DNA of 51,598 nucleotides from contig NZ_FOVU01000023.1 in assembly GCF_900115265.1 (NCBI RefSeq), forward strand, positions 1 through 51,598, written 5' to 3'. The translations under genes and the position numbers were made by a program. The stretch's first letter is position 1; every line of letters starts with the position of its first letter. Shown one piece after another: positions 31,932-40,697 of this stretch. Source of the stretch: Bradyrhizobium sp. Ghvi. Lineage in GTDB: Bacteria > Pseudomonadota > Alphaproteobacteria > Rhizobiales > Xanthobacteraceae. Below the pieces are notes generated by a model. It was not told where the DNA came from, searched no databases, and saw only the letters and a program-made list of their open reading frames with translations.

Positions 31932-33554
31932 ATGGCTGCCAAGGACGTGAAGTTCGCAACGGAGGCCCGAGAGCGCATGCTGCGGGGCGTCGACACACTG
32001 GCAAACGCGGTGAAAGTCACACTCGGTCCCAAGGGTCGCAACGTCGTCATCGAGAAATCGTTCGGTGCGCCACGCATCACCAAGGATGGCGTGACCGTCG
32101 CCAAGGAGATCGAACTGGAAGACAAGTTCGAGAACATGGGCGCGCACATGGTGCGCGAGGTTGCGTCCAAGACGAATGATCTGGCCGGCGACGGCACCAC
32201 CACGGCGACCGTGCTCGCTCAGGCCATCTTCAGGGAGGGTACCAAATCCGTCGCCGCCGGCATGAACCCGATGGACCTGAAGCGGGGCATTGACCTCGCC
32301 GTCGAGGCCATGGTGGCCGATCTCAAATCCCACGCCAAGAAAATCACCGCCAATGACGAGATCGCCCAGGTCGGAACAATCTCCGCCAACGGAGACAACG
32401 AGATTGGGCGTTTTCTCGCAGATGCGATGAACAAGGTGGGCAACGAGGGCGTGATCACCGTCGAGGAGGCCAAGAGCCTGCATACCGAGCTAGAAGTGGT
32501 TGAGGGCATGCAGTTCGACCGCGGCTACATCTCGCCATACTTCGTGACCAACGCCGAGAAAATGCGCGTCGAGCTCGACGATCCCTACGTTCTGATTCAC
32601 GAGAAGAAGCTCTCCGGCTTGCAGACCATGCTGCCGCTGCTGGAGCAGGTCGTCCAATCCGGTCAACCGCTCCTGATCATCGCAGAGGACATCGAAGGTG
32701 AAGCGCTTGCGACGCTGGTCGTCAACAGATTGCGTGGCGGACTGAAGGTCGCGGCCGTCAAGGCGCCGGGCTTCGGTGATCGGCGAAAGGCCATGCTCGA
32801 GGACATCGCGATCCTGACCGGCGGCAATGTCATCAGCGAGGATCTGGGCATCAAGCTGGAAAACGTGACGGTGAAGATGCTCGGACGCGCCAAGAAGGTG
32901 GTCATAGACAAGGACAACACCACCATCGTCGGCGGCGCGGGCGCCAAAAAGGATATCGAGGCGCGCGCTCAGCAGATCAGGGTCCAGATCGAGGAAACGA
33001 CCTCCGACTATGATCGCGAAAAGTTGCAGGAACGCCTCGCCAAGCTTGCCGGAGGCGTTGCGGTGATCCGCGTCGGTGGCGCGACAGAGGTCGAGGTCAA
33101 GGAGCGCAAGGACCGTGTCGACGACGCCATGCACGCGACTCGTGCGGCGGTGGAGGAAGGCATTCTTCCCGGCGGCGGAGTAGCGCTTCTCCGTTCCCTC
33201 AAGGCGCTGGACGGCCTTAAGACCTCAAATGCCGATCAGAAAGCCGGTATCGATATCATTCGTCGTGCAATCCAGGTGCCGGCTCGCCAGATCGTGCAGA
33301 ACGCCGGCGAGGACGGTTCACTGGTCGTCGGCAAGCTTCTGGAGCACCAGAGCTACAATTGGGGATTCAACGCAGCCACCGGCGAGTACGAAGACCTCGT
33401 GAAAGCAGGTGTGATCGATCCTGCCAAGGTTGTTCGTACGGCCTTGCAGGACGCAGCATCGATCGCTTCGCTTCTGATTACCACCGAGGCCCTCGTGGCC
33501 GAGAAGCCGAAGAAGACCGAGGCAGCTCCAACCGCTCCCGCCATGGACTTCTGA
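31932..33554 (+). CDS. groEL: Chaperonin GroEL
   Basis: The complete 540-residue GroEL starts MAAKDVKFATEARERMLRGV. It contains VTLGPKGRNVV, the ATP-site block DLAGDGTTTATVLAQAI, EGVITVEEAKSLHTELEVVE and the C-terminal EEGILPGGGVALLRSLKAL. It ends EAAPTAPAMDF rather than the classical GGM repeat tail, as seen in some rhizobial stress or symbiosis copies. It folds client proteins in the cytoplasm. It is followed by a strong terminator. Bradyrhizobium usually carries several groESL copies; this one is next to rpoH. Confidence 0.97.
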   Translation: MAAKDVKFATEARERMLRGVDTLANAVKVTLGPKGRNVVIEKSFGAPRITKDGVTVAKEIELEDKFENMGAHMVREVASKTNDLAGDGTTTATVLAQAIFREGTKSVAAGMNPMDLKRGIDLAVEAMVADLKSHAKKITANDEIAQVGTISANGDNEIGRFLADAMNKVGNEGVITVEEAKSLHTELEVVEGMQFDRGYISPYFVTNAEKMRVELDDPYVLIHEKKLSGLQTMLPLLEQVVQSGQPLLIIAEDIEGEALATLVVNRLRGGLKVAAVKAPGFGDRRKAMLEDIAILTGGNVISEDLGIKLENVTVKMLGRAKKVVIDKDNTTIVGGAGAKKDIEARAQQIRVQIEETTSDYDREKLQERLAKLAGGVAVIRVGGATEVEVKERKDRVDDAMHATRAAVEEGILPGGGVALLRSLKALDGLKTSNADQKAGIDIIRRAIQVPARQIVQNAGEDGSLVVGKLLEHQSYNWGFNAATGEYEDLVKAGVIDPAKVVRTALQDAASIASLLITTEALVAEKPKKTEAAPTAPAMDF

Positions 33555-33560
33555 ACAACA

Positions 33561-33586
33561 GAGCCCGGCCGGCCACGGCCGGGCTC
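33561..33586 (+). terminator. Terminator hairpin after groEL
   Basis: GAGCCCGGCC (33561-33570) pairs with GGCCGGGCTC (33577-33586) around a six-base loop. There is no long T run, but it is placed six bases after the groEL stop. Confidence 0.7.
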
Positions 33587-33627
33587 CCAACGAGAGGAGA
33601 ATACCGCTTCCAAGACGGAGGTCTTGC

Positions 33628-33747
33628 ATGAGCCGGTCTTATCGTCGTCGGCTCAGGATGAGACAGGACGCGATCCATTGGTTCATGTTCTCCCTGAGCT
33701 TTGTCACCATCAGCTGGATCTGCTTTCGAACGATTGGAGGAGTATAG
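33628..33747 (+). CDS. Small membrane protein, 39 aa
   Basis: MSRSYRRRLRMRQDAIHWFM then FSLSFVTISWICFRTIGGV gives a basic N-terminus and one transmembrane helix. ATG 33628 follows ACGGAGGTC. The stop is directly followed by the start of the next gene, so the two form a unit. Confidence 0.5.
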   Translation: MSRSYRRRLRMRQDAIHWFMFSLSFVTISWICFRTIGGV

Positions 33748-34080
33748 ATGATGCGCCATCTCGATACGTTCTCCGCGCGGGCGGAGACAAACCACAAACT
33801 GCGGGGAGCCCTGCTCGCCTTGGCAATGGGCAGCGCGATGTCCTTGACCGCCTTCGGTGCTTACGGCGTGGAAAGCCCGCGGGGAGTCGAGGCGACACAG
33901 AGCGCCTTCACCGGACTGCCGCTGCCGCCGATCCCCTATCTCGACACGATGCCGTGGCTGAAATGGCAGCCCGCGACGGCAACGATGAAGACGGACATCC
34001 TGCTGCCGCCGGCCTCGACGCCGAGCGGCATCTGGCCGGAGCTGACGCCTCGTTTCGCCGGACAGACTGCAACAAGCTGA
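33748..34080 (+). CDS. Secreted hypothetical protein, 110 aa
   Basis: The product starts MMRHLDTFSARAETNHKLRG and has a hydrophobic segment ALLALAMGSAMSLTAFGAYG (about 21-40), probably a signal peptide, then a proline-rich mature part (PLPPIPYLDTMPWLKWQPAT, ILLPPASTPSGIWPELTPRF). Its start adjoins the previous stop after GGAGG. No family is recognised. Confidence 0.55.
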   Translation: MMRHLDTFSARAETNHKLRGALLALAMGSAMSLTAFGAYGVESPRGVEATQSAFTGLPLPPIPYLDTMPWLKWQPATATMKTDILLPPASTPSGIWPELTPRFAGQTATS

Positions 34081-34204
34081 ACGTCGCGGAGCGGCCGTGA
34101 GGCCGCTCCCGATATTGCGTGCGAGAATAGAATCCGCTCGCCGCGATTTGCAGCGCTAATGCCCGGCGGCGCAATCGCAAATGCTTCGGCAGGAGCAGGC
34201 GTCC

Positions 34205-34459
34205 ATGAGAAATTCGTACGCCAATCTGAGCCATCCCAGCGAAGAGCAGCTGGCCACGCTTGAATCACTGATCCGGGATGATTACGAGCGCTGCCATCCC
34301 GGAGAGACCCTCGACGATCTCAAACAGCGGGCGTCCTTTTCAAGGGAGGACAGAGGATTGTTGCGGGACTGGATGACGGTCGCGGCAATGCGGCAGCAAT
34401 CCGCGGTCGGCGGCGCGGACTTGCGCCACTCACGGCAAATCGTGCCATGGAGCGGGTGA
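34205..34459 (+). CDS. Small hypothetical protein, 84 aa
   Basis: MRNSYANLSHPSEEQLATLE continues SLIRDDYERCHPGETLDDLK and FSREDRGLLRDWMTVAAMRQ, a helical soluble protein. ATG 34205 is preferred; a CAGGAGCAGGC ribosome site lies upstream. The motif D-Y-x-R-C-H-P-x-E-T is seen in rhizobial small proteins without known function. Confidence 0.55.
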   Translation: MRNSYANLSHPSEEQLATLESLIRDDYERCHPGETLDDLKQRASFSREDRGLLRDWMTVAAMRQQSAVGGADLRHSRQIVPWSG

Positions 34460-34641
34460 GGCATCTCGTCGGCATGGTCCGTGAGGAGGATTTCGAATTG
34501 CGGCGAGATCCCATTCCGGAGCCATCGCCGGACGAATTCCTTGTTGGTGTGCGGAAGCCACCTACCGTCCTGCAGTCCTGTGACCGTTATCGTTCGCACG
34601 ATTGCGGCTGGACAGGTCGAGAAACCGATGAGTTGAGGTGA
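34447..34641 (+). pseudogene. Zinc-independent NADP oxidoreductase (MDR family) N-terminal scrap
   Basis: About 30 residues, VGMVREEDFELRRDPIPEPS then PDEFLVG, match the start of NADP-dependent alkenal/quinone oxidoreductases (P-x-x-x-D-F-E-L-x-x-x-P-x-P-x-P-x-x-x-E-x-L-V). The rest of the enzyme is missing and the downstream residues are unrelated. Confidence 0.55.
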
Positions 34642-34781
34642 CCTACTCCGTCGCGTTACCTTTCGTTCCTGCGGACGACGGCATTGCCGCCGGCGAAGAG
34701 GCGCTGCTCGCTTTGTTGATGGTGCATGCATTCCTCCTCGCACGGTTGGGGGCGGAGCGTGAGGCGGCACGCCGCACATGA
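34638..34781 (+). CDS. Possible truncated small protein, 47 aa
   Basis: From GTG 34638 after TTGAGG, the product starts YSVALPFVPADDGIAAGEEA. This is like the conserved opening of a rhizobial small protein (x-Y-x-V-A-L-P-F-x-x-A-x-D-G-x-x-A-G-E), but the usual downstream A-x-x-x-A-E segment is not present. It is probably degenerate. Confidence 0.3.
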   Translation: MTYSVALPFVPADDGIAAGEEALLALLMVHAFLLARLGAEREAARRT

Positions 34782-34862
34782 CGCAACGCCACCTCTCGAC
34801 TCTGACTGAACGATACCTTCGCTCCGCGATTGACACAGGGGGCGTTGTGAGGAGGACGGACC

Positions 34863-35075
34863 ATGAAGCGGGATCAATCTTCTAACGCGCAGCACCGCAA
34901 GACCGGGTCGTCGGGGATTGCGTCCGGACTGCAGCCGGGCGGCACGAAGCCGTTGGACAAAACTGGAGCAACGATGGGAAGCGAAGGAACCGGGGGCGGC
35001 AGCACCGAAGGACGAGCCGCGGGAAGCGCGAAGGCGGATGACCAGACCAAACAGCAACCTACCCGCCGCCCCTGA
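34863..35075 (+). CDS. Small disordered protein, 70 aa
   Basis: MKRDQSSNAQHRKTGSSGIA continues GGTKPLDKTGATMGSEGTGG and ends DDQTKQQPTRRP. It is rich in G, S, T and K, without hydrophobic core, and probably disordered. ATG 34863 follows GAGGAGGACGGACC, a strong ribosome site. It precedes the GH15 gene. The function is unknown. Confidence 0.55.
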   Translation: MKRDQSSNAQHRKTGSSGIASGLQPGGTKPLDKTGATMGSEGTGGGSTEGRAAGSAKADDQTKQQPTRRP

Positions 35076-35170
35076 CGTCGGACCTGCCTTTCGCCGAAAG
35101 TCTATGCCGCCGAAATCGCGCAGCCGGAACCCAAGGGCGATACGCCCATTGGTCCGACTGGGTAAGTTGA

Positions 35171-37000
35171 ATGGCTCGGATCGAAGACTACGCGTTGATC
35201 GGCGATTGTGAGACCGGAGCCCTGGTTGGGCGCGACGGGTCGATCGATTGGCTCTGCCTCCCTCGTTTCGATTCCGATAGCTGCTTCGGACGGCTTCTCG
35301 GCAACGAGCACAATGGGTACTGGAAGCTTTGCCCGGTCGATGAAGATCCAAGCGAGCGCCGCTACCGGCCGGGGACGCTGATCCTAGAGACGGTCTTCAC
35401 GACCAAACAGGGGCGCGTCCGCCTCATCGATTTCATGCCTCCAAAGACAGGCGTTTCAAAGGTCGTGCGGATCGTCGAGGGCCTTGAGGGCAAGGTCGAC
35501 ATGCGCAGCGAGCTGGTCGCGCGCTTCGACTATGGCGTCAGCGTGCCATGGGTCAGCCGCATTGAAGACGGGGCGCTCAGTCTGGTTGCGGGGGACTCGA
35601 TGCTGCTGCTCAGAACCGAAGCGCCCATGCGCGGCGAGTCCATGAAGACGGTCAACTCGTTTTCGGTCAAGAAGGGCCAGCGCGTCGCTTTCGTTCTTTC
35701 CTATCAGATTTCGTACCAGGAGCCTGCGGCTGCCGAGGATCCAAGCGCCCTATTGGATGCAACGGAGCGCTTCTGGCGCGATTGGTCCAGTCGCTGCGAA
35801 GCGGCAGGCGCCTACTCGGAGGCGGTTCTGCGGTCGCTGATAACCCTTAAGGCGCTGACGTTCGCCCCAAGTGGCGGCATGGTTGCCGCGGCGACCACCT
35901 CCCTTCCCGAGCAGATCGGCGGCCCAAGAAACTGGGATTATCGGTTCTGCTGGGTGCGCGATGCCACGCTGACCCTCTTGGCCCTCATGGGAGCGGGCTA
36001 CTTCGACGAGGCGCGTGCCTGGCGAGATTGGCTCGTCCGCGCCGTTGCAGGAAGTCCCAAGCAACTTCAGATCATGTACGCGGTCACGGGCGAGCGCCGG
36101 CTGACCGAGTGGGAGGTGCCGTGGCTCTCGGGATATGAAGGTTCGAAGCCCGTGCGCATCGGAAACGCGGCGCACACCCAGCTTCAGCTCGATGTCTACG
36201 GCGAGTTGATGGACGCTCTCTATCAGGCGCGCCGCGGCGGGCTTCACGAGAACAAGCGTGCATGGGCGGTTCAATGCGCCCTGCTCGATCATCTGAAAGG
36301 CATCTGGACCGAACCGGACGAAGGCATTTGGGAGGTCCGCGGCGGCGCAAAGCATTTCACCTATTCGAAGATCATGGCGTGGGTGGCCTTCGACCGGGCC
36401 ATCAAATCGGCGACCGAATTCGGCATGCATGGGCCGGTACAGGAGTGGGAAGCACAACGCGCCGCCATCCACGAAGACGTTTGTCGGCACGGATACAATG
36501 AACAGCGGCAGAGTTTTGTTCAGGTGTATCGCGAGCCGCAGCTCGATGCGAGTCTGCTGCTGGTCCCCGCGGTCGGTTTCTTGCCACCGCATGATCAGCG
36601 CGTCATCTCCACCATCGAGGCGATCGAGCGGGAACTGCTCCAGGACGGCTTCGTCCGGCGGTACGATACCGGCGCGACGAAGGACGGCCTCCCGCCCGGA
36701 GAGGGCATGTTCCTCGCCTGCAGCTTTTGGCTGGCAGACGCGTATCACCTCGTTGGCCGTGACGCGGATGCCAAGGTATTGTTCGAGCGCCTCCTGGCGC
36801 TGCGCAATGACGTTGGCCTACTCTCGGAAGAGTACGACATCAAACGACAACGCCTCGTCGGAAATTTCCCGCAAGCCTTTTCGCACATCGCGCTAGTGAA
36901 TACTGCGCACAACCTCACGCATCGCGAGAAGCCCTCTGAGCACCGTGGAGGCAAAGAAGCAGTCCCGAGCAAAGGACATCAGGCGACGAGCTCCGGTTAG
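35171..37000 (+). CDS. Glycoside hydrolase family 15 protein (glucoamylase/trehalase-like)
   Basis: The 609-residue protein starts MARIEDYALIGDCETGALVG then SIDWLCLPRFDSDSCFG, the N-terminal beta-sandwich domain of bacterial GH15 enzymes. The (alpha/alpha)6 barrel follows, with NWDYRFCWVRDATLTLLAL (substrate-binding W-x-R-D) and EGIWEVRGGAKHFTYSKIMA (general-acid Glu region). The last block is LPPGEGMFLACSFWLADAY then LLSEEYD (base region). Such proteins cleave alpha-glucosides, and many actinobacterial and rhizobial ones are trehalases; the substrate here is not proven. The next gene starts 11 bases after its stop, suggesting co-transcription with the SDR dehydrogenase. It is intact. Confidence 0.92.
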   Translation: MARIEDYALIGDCETGALVGRDGSIDWLCLPRFDSDSCFGRLLGNEHNGYWKLCPVDEDPSERRYRPGTLILETVFTTKQGRVRLIDFMPPKTGVSKVVRIVEGLEGKVDMRSELVARFDYGVSVPWVSRIEDGALSLVAGDSMLLLRTEAPMRGESMKTVNSFSVKKGQRVAFVLSYQISYQEPAAAEDPSALLDATERFWRDWSSRCEAAGAYSEAVLRSLITLKALTFAPSGGMVAAATTSLPEQIGGPRNWDYRFCWVRDATLTLLALMGAGYFDEARAWRDWLVRAVAGSPKQLQIMYAVTGERRLTEWEVPWLSGYEGSKPVRIGNAAHTQLQLDVYGELMDALYQARRGGLHENKRAWAVQCALLDHLKGIWTEPDEGIWEVRGGAKHFTYSKIMAWVAFDRAIKSATEFGMHGPVQEWEAQRAAIHEDVCRHGYNEQRQSFVQVYREPQLDASLLLVPAVGFLPPHDQRVISTIEAIERELLQDGFVRRYDTGATKDGLPPGEGMFLACSFWLADAYHLVGRDADAKVLFERLLALRNDVGLLSEEYDIKRQRLVGNFPQAFSHIALVNTAHNLTHREKPSEHRGGKEAVPSKGHQATSSG

Positions 37001-37011
37001 GAGGAAAGGCA

Positions 37012-37884
37012 ATGGCAGAGATCACTACCGACCCCGCGGCACCAGCCCTCCCGGGCGAACGTCCTCGACCACCAACTCGCTTTCCAGTCGTCCTAGAGGG
37101 CCAGCCTGCCCTCGTCACCGGCGCAAACTCCGGGATCGGGCGTGCTGTCGCCCTCGGCCTTGCCGCCTCCGGCGCCGACGTTGTCGTCAACTACATCGTG
37201 GATCCGCAAGCGGCTGAAGACGTGGCCCACCGCATCGAAGCGTTGGGCCGGAAGGCGATCACGGTCAAGGCGGACGTCAGCAGTGAGGAAGACGTACGGT
37301 CGATGTTCGCCAGAGCCCTCGAGCACTTCGGGACGCTGCACATTGTGGTGAACAACGCTGGACTGCAGCGGGATGCGCCCTTCCACGACATGAGCCTGGA
37401 TCAATGGAACAAGGTCATCGGCGTCAACCTTACCGGCCAGTTTCTCTGCGCCAGGGAAGCCGTCCGCGAATTCAAGAGGCGAGGTGTCGTGAAGGACGTC
37501 TCCGCCGCGGCCGGCAAGCTTATCTGCATGAGCTCGGTCCACCAGGAGATACCCTGGGCGGGACACGCGAATTATGCAGCCTCGAAAGGCGGCGTCATGC
37601 AGATGATGCGAAGCGTGGCCCAGGAGGTGGCTCCGCTCGCCATTCGTGTCAACGGGATTGCGCCGGGCGCCATTCGCACCCCCATCAATCGGCCCGCCTG
37701 GGAGACCAAAGAGGCCTACGAAACCCTGATGACCTTGGTCCCCTATAAGCGCATAGGAGAGCCAGTCGACATCGCGCAGGCGGTCGCCTGGCTGGTGTCG
37801 GATGCTGCCGACTACGTGACGGGCGCGACCCTGTTCATCGACGGCGGCATGATGCTCTTCCCCGGCTTCGCGACCGGAGGCTAG
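37012..37884 (+). CDS. Short-chain dehydrogenase/reductase, glucose 1-dehydrogenase-like
   Basis: The 290-residue classical SDR has an about 28-residue N-terminal extension, then the cofactor loop ALVTGANSGIGRAVALGLAA, VVNNAGLQRD, catalytic Ser in ICMSSVHQE and Tyr/Lys in NYAASKGGVMQM. The C-terminal block YVTGATLFIDGGMML completes the fold. It resembles glucose 1-dehydrogenase-type SDRs. Sitting 11 bases after a GH15 glycosidase, it could oxidise the released glucose (inference). ATG 37012 follows TAGGAGGAAAGGC. Confidence 0.88.
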   Translation: MAEITTDPAAPALPGERPRPPTRFPVVLEGQPALVTGANSGIGRAVALGLAASGADVVVNYIVDPQAAEDVAHRIEALGRKAITVKADVSSEEDVRSMFARALEHFGTLHIVVNNAGLQRDAPFHDMSLDQWNKVIGVNLTGQFLCAREAVREFKRRGVVKDVSAAAGKLICMSSVHQEIPWAGHANYAASKGGVMQMMRSVAQEVAPLAIRVNGIAPGAIRTPINRPAWETKEAYETLMTLVPYKRIGEPVDIAQAVAWLVSDAADYVTGATLFIDGGMMLFPGFATGG

Positions 37885-38051
37885 GTCGTACCGCTGATGC
37901 GCATGTCTCCGGCCGCCTGGAGGCCTGAGTTCCCCAACATGCCGGCGGCAACCGGCGACCGCTTCGCACGTTACACATCTGCTTCCCGGGGCCAGGTAGA
38001 GGACTTTTCGGCTATTCCAGCCGGCAAGCGCTTGGACGACAAACGAAACAC

Positions 38052-40663
38052 ATGACTCAAGCGGTCGTCAACATCGTCGATCTTTGCGTCCGCCGCTGGC
38101 GAGTCACCATCTTGTCGGAACGCTCTTGCTAGTTGCCTGCGCGTTCTACGCCGCAACGCGGTTTTCCATCAACACCGACATCCAGACGCTCGTATCGCAG
38201 AACCTTCCTTGGCATCAGCGCGAGGTCGAGCTCTCGAAAGCATTTCCGCAAAAGGGAATCTCCGTAGTCGTGACGGCGACGACGCCAGAAAATGCTGACG
38301 TTGCGACCGACGAGCTTGCAGAAAGGCTGAAGCAAAATCCGGAGCTGTTTCGCGACGTCGTCCAGCCCGACAGCGGCGAGTTCTTCGAGCGCAACGGCCT
38401 GCTGCTTGGCTCGACCGCAGATGTGCAACGGACAGCCGACGGGCTGTCTCGTGCCCGCCCCTTCCTGGAGGCCATTGCGGCCGATCCGACCTTGCGCGGC
38501 GCAGTCGACGTACTGGGCTCGGCTGCGCAAGAAGTTGCGGCAGGTCGGCTGAAGCTCGAGCAGCTCGGTTGGCCGCTTTCGCTCACGCGAAAAGTCTTGG
38601 ATGACGCATTGGCCGGTAAGCCTGCATTCTTCTCCTGGCAGGAGCTTCTCCAAGGGCACGCTCTCGCCGAAAACCAATCGCGGCACTTCATCGAAATTGC
38701 TCCGAAGCTCGACTTCAAAGCACTGCAACCCGGCCGGGCGGCAACCGACGCGATCCGGAAGGCAGCCTCGGATCTCCAATTGAAGCAGCGTTTCGGTGCC
38801 GAGATCAGCCTTACTGGTGAGGTCCCGATGAATGACGATCAGTTCTCGGTGATCCGCTCCAGCGCGGGGCGCGACACGCTCACGGCCGTGATCGGCGTGC
38901 TGGTGATCCTTTGGCTTGCACTCCGTTCCTTCAGGCTCATTGCCGCGGTGTTCTTCACCCTGGCTGTCGGGCTCGCCGCAACCGCCGCTCTGGGACTCCT
39001 GATGGTTGGCTCCTTCAACCTGATCTCGATTGCATTCTTCGTGCTGTTCGTCGGATTGGGCGTCGATTTCGGCATTCAGTTCAGTGTGCGTTACCGGACC
39101 GAACGGCACGAGCTGGATAACCTCCGTCATGCGCTGCGCTGCGCCGCGCATAAGGCGGGAGCGCCGCTGGCGCTCGCGGCGGCCGCCACCGCGATTGGCT
39201 TTTTCGCTTTCTTGCCGACCGACTATCGCGGTTTGTCCGAGCTCGGACTGATTGCCGGCTGCGGTATGCTGATTGCGTTTGCCTGCAGCATTACGTTCGT
39301 ACCGGCGATGCTGACCGCGCTCAATCCGCCAGGCGAACCCGCGGCGGTGGGCTTCAAATGGCTTGCGCCGGTCGACGCATTTCTGCAGCGTCACCGCATC
39401 GCGGTGATCGTCGGCACCATTCTTGTCGTGTTGGCTGGCACGCCGCTACTGTTTCACCTCTCCTTCGATTTCAACCCGATCGACCTTCAGAACCCCAATT
39501 CTCCATCCGTAGTCACCTATCGGAAGCTGCAGTCGGAGCCCGAAACCAACGGAAATGATGCAGAGGTGCTGGCGTCCTCGCAACGGCAGGCGGATCGGAT
39601 CGCGAAACGGCTTTCGTCGCTTCCGGAGGTCGCCCGCGTGGTGACGCTGACGAACTTCATTCCGACCGATCAGGAGCAGAAGCTCGCTGCGCTCCATGCC
39701 ACCGACCGGGCCATCGGGCCGGTGCTCAATCCACGCGGTAAGAGGCCGATCGACGAGGACACCGTCGACGCGCTTCGCAGTACGGCACAGGCGCTCTCGA
39801 AGGTGGCAACCGGCGCCAGTGGTGTGGTCGCGGACGACGCACGCGCCGTCGCTTCGCAACTTGATCAGCTGGCAAGTGCCTCGACCGACGTTCGCCGCAA
39901 GGCGGATGCGGCGGTGGTGCCGTCCCTGAACTACGATCTCGACCGCCTTCGCAAGACCCTCTCGGCTCAACCGGTGACGCGAGAACGCCTCCCTGCCGAC
40001 CTAGTCCGCGACTGGGAGTTGCCGGACGGTCGCGCGCGGGTGCAGGCTCTCGCGAGAGGCGATGCCAACGACCTCGGTGTGCTGCGAAAATTCGCCGAGG
40101 CCGTTCTTGCCGCCGAGCCCGCCGCGGCGGGAGCTGCGGTCAGTTATTACGAGTCCGCCAGAACCGTGACCCGCGCTTTCGTGGAGGCCGGGATCATGGC
40201 GCTGGTTACGATCACCATTCTCCTTGTGATTGCCTTGCGGCGCATCACCGATGTCCTGCTCACGCTCGTCCCGCTGCTTGTCGCCGGCGCGCTCACGCTG
40301 GAACTCTCCTTCCTGCTCGGTCCGCAGCTCAATTTCGCCAATATCATCGCGCTTCCGCTGCTGCTCGGCGTTGGAGTGGCGTTCAAGATCTACTACATCA
40401 TGGCCTGGCGCGCCGGCAAAACCGGACTGCTGCAATCGACATTGACGCGGGCGGTGGTGTTCAGCGCCATGACCAATGCGGCGGCTTTCGGCAGCATGTG
40501 GGCCTCCAACTACCCGGGCATGTCGAGCATGGGAAAGATGATGGCGCTGGCCCTCGCCTGCACCATGGCTGCAGCCGTGCTATTTCAGCCGGTTCTGATG
40601 GGGCAACCACGGCAGATCAAGCCGCATGCGGAGGTGCCTCCATTGCGAGAGGCGGCGGAATAG
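38052..40663 (+). pseudogene. hpnN: HpnN-like MMPL/RND hopanoid transporter, one-base frameshift near the start
   Basis: The natural start is ATG 38052, giving MTQAVVNIVDLCVRRWRVTI, but this frame stops at 38132. With one C restored at about 38113 it continues LVGTLLLVACAFYAATRFSI (first transmembrane helix) and then runs open to 40663. The downstream 850 residues have the RND plan: a large periplasmic loop, a helix block with LLMVGSFNLISIAFFVLFVG and GLGVDFGIQFSVRYR, a second loop and a second helix block with NFANIIALPLLLGVGVAFKI. TTG 38084 could start the downstream frame but would drop the cytoplasmic anchor. HpnN moves hopanoids to the outer membrane in related bacteria. It is convergent with the HtrA gene. 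Confidence 0.85.
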
Positions 40664-40697
40664 CAGTCCGGTAAATGGATTCGAGTGTGGACAGCAT

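Noticed and set aside
35750..36748. 332-residue minus-strand open frame
   Set aside because: Antisense to the GH15 gene with clear catalytic motifs; no family resemblance on the minus strand.
38129..39394. 421-residue minus-strand open frame
   Set aside because: It is the complement of the RND transporter gene and rich in E, R, Q and H without any domain.
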